Below, piece after piece: positions 62,533 to 64,000 of a stretch of 64,000 bases of DNA. Numbering within the stretch: position 1 is the first letter of the stretch; each line of letters starts with the position of its first letter. A model generated the notes under the pieces. It was not told where the DNA came from, did not search any database, and was given only the letters and a program-made list of their open reading frames with translations. The position numbers and the translations under genes were made by a program. Source of the DNA: Auanema rhodensis (taxonomy: Eukaryota > Nematoda > Chromadorea > Rhabditida > Rhabditidae); the NCBI GenBank assembly GCA_964057225.1, contig OZ059894.1, positions 17,390,476 to 17,454,475 of the forward strand. The letters are read 5' to 3'.

Positions 62533-64000
62533 TTATTCTTCCTCTTCTTCTTCTTCATATTCCTCTTCATATGCCTTGGCTTCAGCAGCCTGAAAAAGAG
62601 ATTTTTTGAAAATTGTTTTCGTTTCAAATTTTGAAAAAATTATAATTTCTTTATGAAATTATTTTGAATTATTGAAAGCATACTTCTAATTCTTCCTGAA
62701 TTTCATGGGCATATTTTGCTATCACCTTCTCGAACAAAGTGGGTGGAGGTGGAAGTCCAGGGAACACGGGGTAGGCATTTTTCTAAAAATGCCATGTTAG
62801 ATATACTTCTGTAATTTGGAACATACAGTTTCAAAGACCATTCTGCGTTCCTTGAAGTTTCTTCTATCAATTTGACGATCATACTTGGAGGAAATTTGGA
62901 CTTTTGGCTGAAAATATGATATTTCAAAAAAAATTCGTGTTGGTTATGCTAACTGGATATCTTCCGCCGGTATCATCTGGATTTTGTCCAGTCTTCAGGT
63001 TATTACGAGCAACTTGACGAGAACGTTCATTCAACTCACGAAGCTGAAACAAATATTAAATAGATTTTACTCAAAGTTAAAAACTAACATCGTATTCTTG
63101 TCTTTCGTGTCTCTTCTCTTGATCGTATTTCTCAGCCTCGAGCTTACAAATTCTCTGATGAAGCTCTTTGATCTTGGCCTTGAGTTCTGATGCAGCAAAA
63201 GCACTGCTCACGGGAATGCTTTTCTCGATAGTTTGTATGATAGCCTTGAAAAAAATTATAATTGTCTTTAAAAAGCTCATTTCACTTACTCTCTTGGCTT
63301 CTTCTTGCTGTTCCTTGGTCATACCCATTTCTTGTTTAGCTTGAACAATATTTCCAAATTTGTCTCCCTTGTCAGATTTACGTTCAATGACAAAGTTTCT
63401 AAAAAAAAGATTTGAAAATGATTTATGAGTTTAGCACCCTACCTTCCTCCTTGGCCAGCTGGAACTCCGAAAGCAGCTTCAGCTTTCTTCTTCTTTTCTT
63501 CCTCCTTCTTCTTCTTTTCCTCTTCCATTTTCTGTCTGCGAGCTTCCTATGAAATAATTATTTTAAATATAAAAGAAACTTTAAGTTCTAACCTCCTCAT
63601 ATCGTCTTTTCTCTTCTTCAGCCTTTTTCTTCTCTTGAGCTTCACGTTCTTCTTGCTCTCTTTCCTGACGACGCTTCTCCTGCTTCTCCTTCAGCTTGCG
63701 AAGCTCTTCCTCTTCCTAATAAATAGCAATTGTTAACATACGTTATGTTTTTTTATATATTTCTACCTTTCCTCTTTCCATCTTTCTTCTCTCTTCGTAA
63801 TCCATCAGTTTGGCCTCATCGTCATTATCGTGACGCTTCTTGGCAGCCTACAGCATACTTGTGTAAACGTATTCATCTTCAAAACCTACCAGCATGGCTT
63901 TTTCAGCTTCATTGAGATCTTCTCCACCTTCACGAGCAGCACTGAAATTTCTAAATTTTAATTATAAGTAATCTCGTTCTTCTGTTAAGAGTTGTAGCTT
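62533..64000 (-). CDS. Troponin T, C-terminal part; 5' end outside window
   Basis: Minus-strand gene entering from beyond 64000 and ending at TAA 62535-62533. Exons include the last 62589-62533, then 62782-62684, and further ones around 62830-62905, 62950-63045, 63090-63245, 63290-63400, 63445-63545, 63592-63715, 63768-63848 and 63890-63950. The protein has a highly charged Lys/Glu/Arg coiled coil, then NFVIERKSDKGDKFGN, KIKELHQRICKLEAEKYD, the RELNERSRQVARNN segment and the conserved KVQISSKYDRQIDRR region that contacts troponin I/C and tropomyosin. It ends with the poly-Glu tail (EEEYEEEEEEE) typical of invertebrate troponin T. It anchors the troponin complex on tropomyosin in muscle thin filaments. 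The C. elegans counterparts are mup-2/tnt genes; which one is not clear from this part. Confidence 0.92.

Overview
This window comes from an AT-rich nematode nuclear genome. Genes have many short exons, most introns are 45-60 bp with GT..TTTCAG ends, intergenic DNA is full of A/T runs, and several families are typical of nematodes or animals: astacin, ground-like domain, DSL Notch ligand, EGL-1-type BH3 protein, divergent G-alpha, nematode-type globin, troponin T. I rebuilt the genes by following open frame and intron phase across GT-AG (and two GC-AG) junctions, so exon edges may be off by a base or two. Species cannot be fixed from the sequence alone.

Layout. 1-2391: two adjacent helical-repeat (PPR/LRPPRC-like) genes, the second with a mitochondrial presequence. 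3265-5394: secreted astacin metalloprotease. 5965-7129: ground-like domain protein. 9691-11175: divergent G-alpha. 11417-13830 (minus): purple acid phosphatase, divergent from a DSL Notch ligand at 15049-20392. 24870-26706: a BH3-only gene matching EGL-1, inside a gene-poor region. 30854-31400: a second small gene with the same intron phases and a degenerate BH3, apparently a tandem relative. 32037-36106: mitochondrial valyl-tRNA synthetase, closely followed by the N-glycosylation mannosyltransferase ALG12 (36309-38381). 38382-46039: gene desert. 46040-50686: large Gln/Ala-rich nuclear-type protein with a long hexamer repeat. 56068-59082: N-myristoylated globin. 61249-62370: secreted cysteine-rich protein. 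62533-64000 (minus): C-terminal part of troponin T.

The most interesting part is the egl-1-like locus. It has one intact BH3 gene and one probable degenerate tandem copy. About 90-165 bp upstream of the first start codon sits a compact cluster of two GGGCGGAGC boxes, one CAGCTG and one CACCTG, the site types known to bind Sp1-family, bHLH and Snail factors that control egl-1 in C. elegans. Other notable points are a nematode DSL ligand that appears to carry the DOS-type EGF pair in cis, a G-alpha lacking the catalytic switch I arginine, and a repeat that stays open in several frames.
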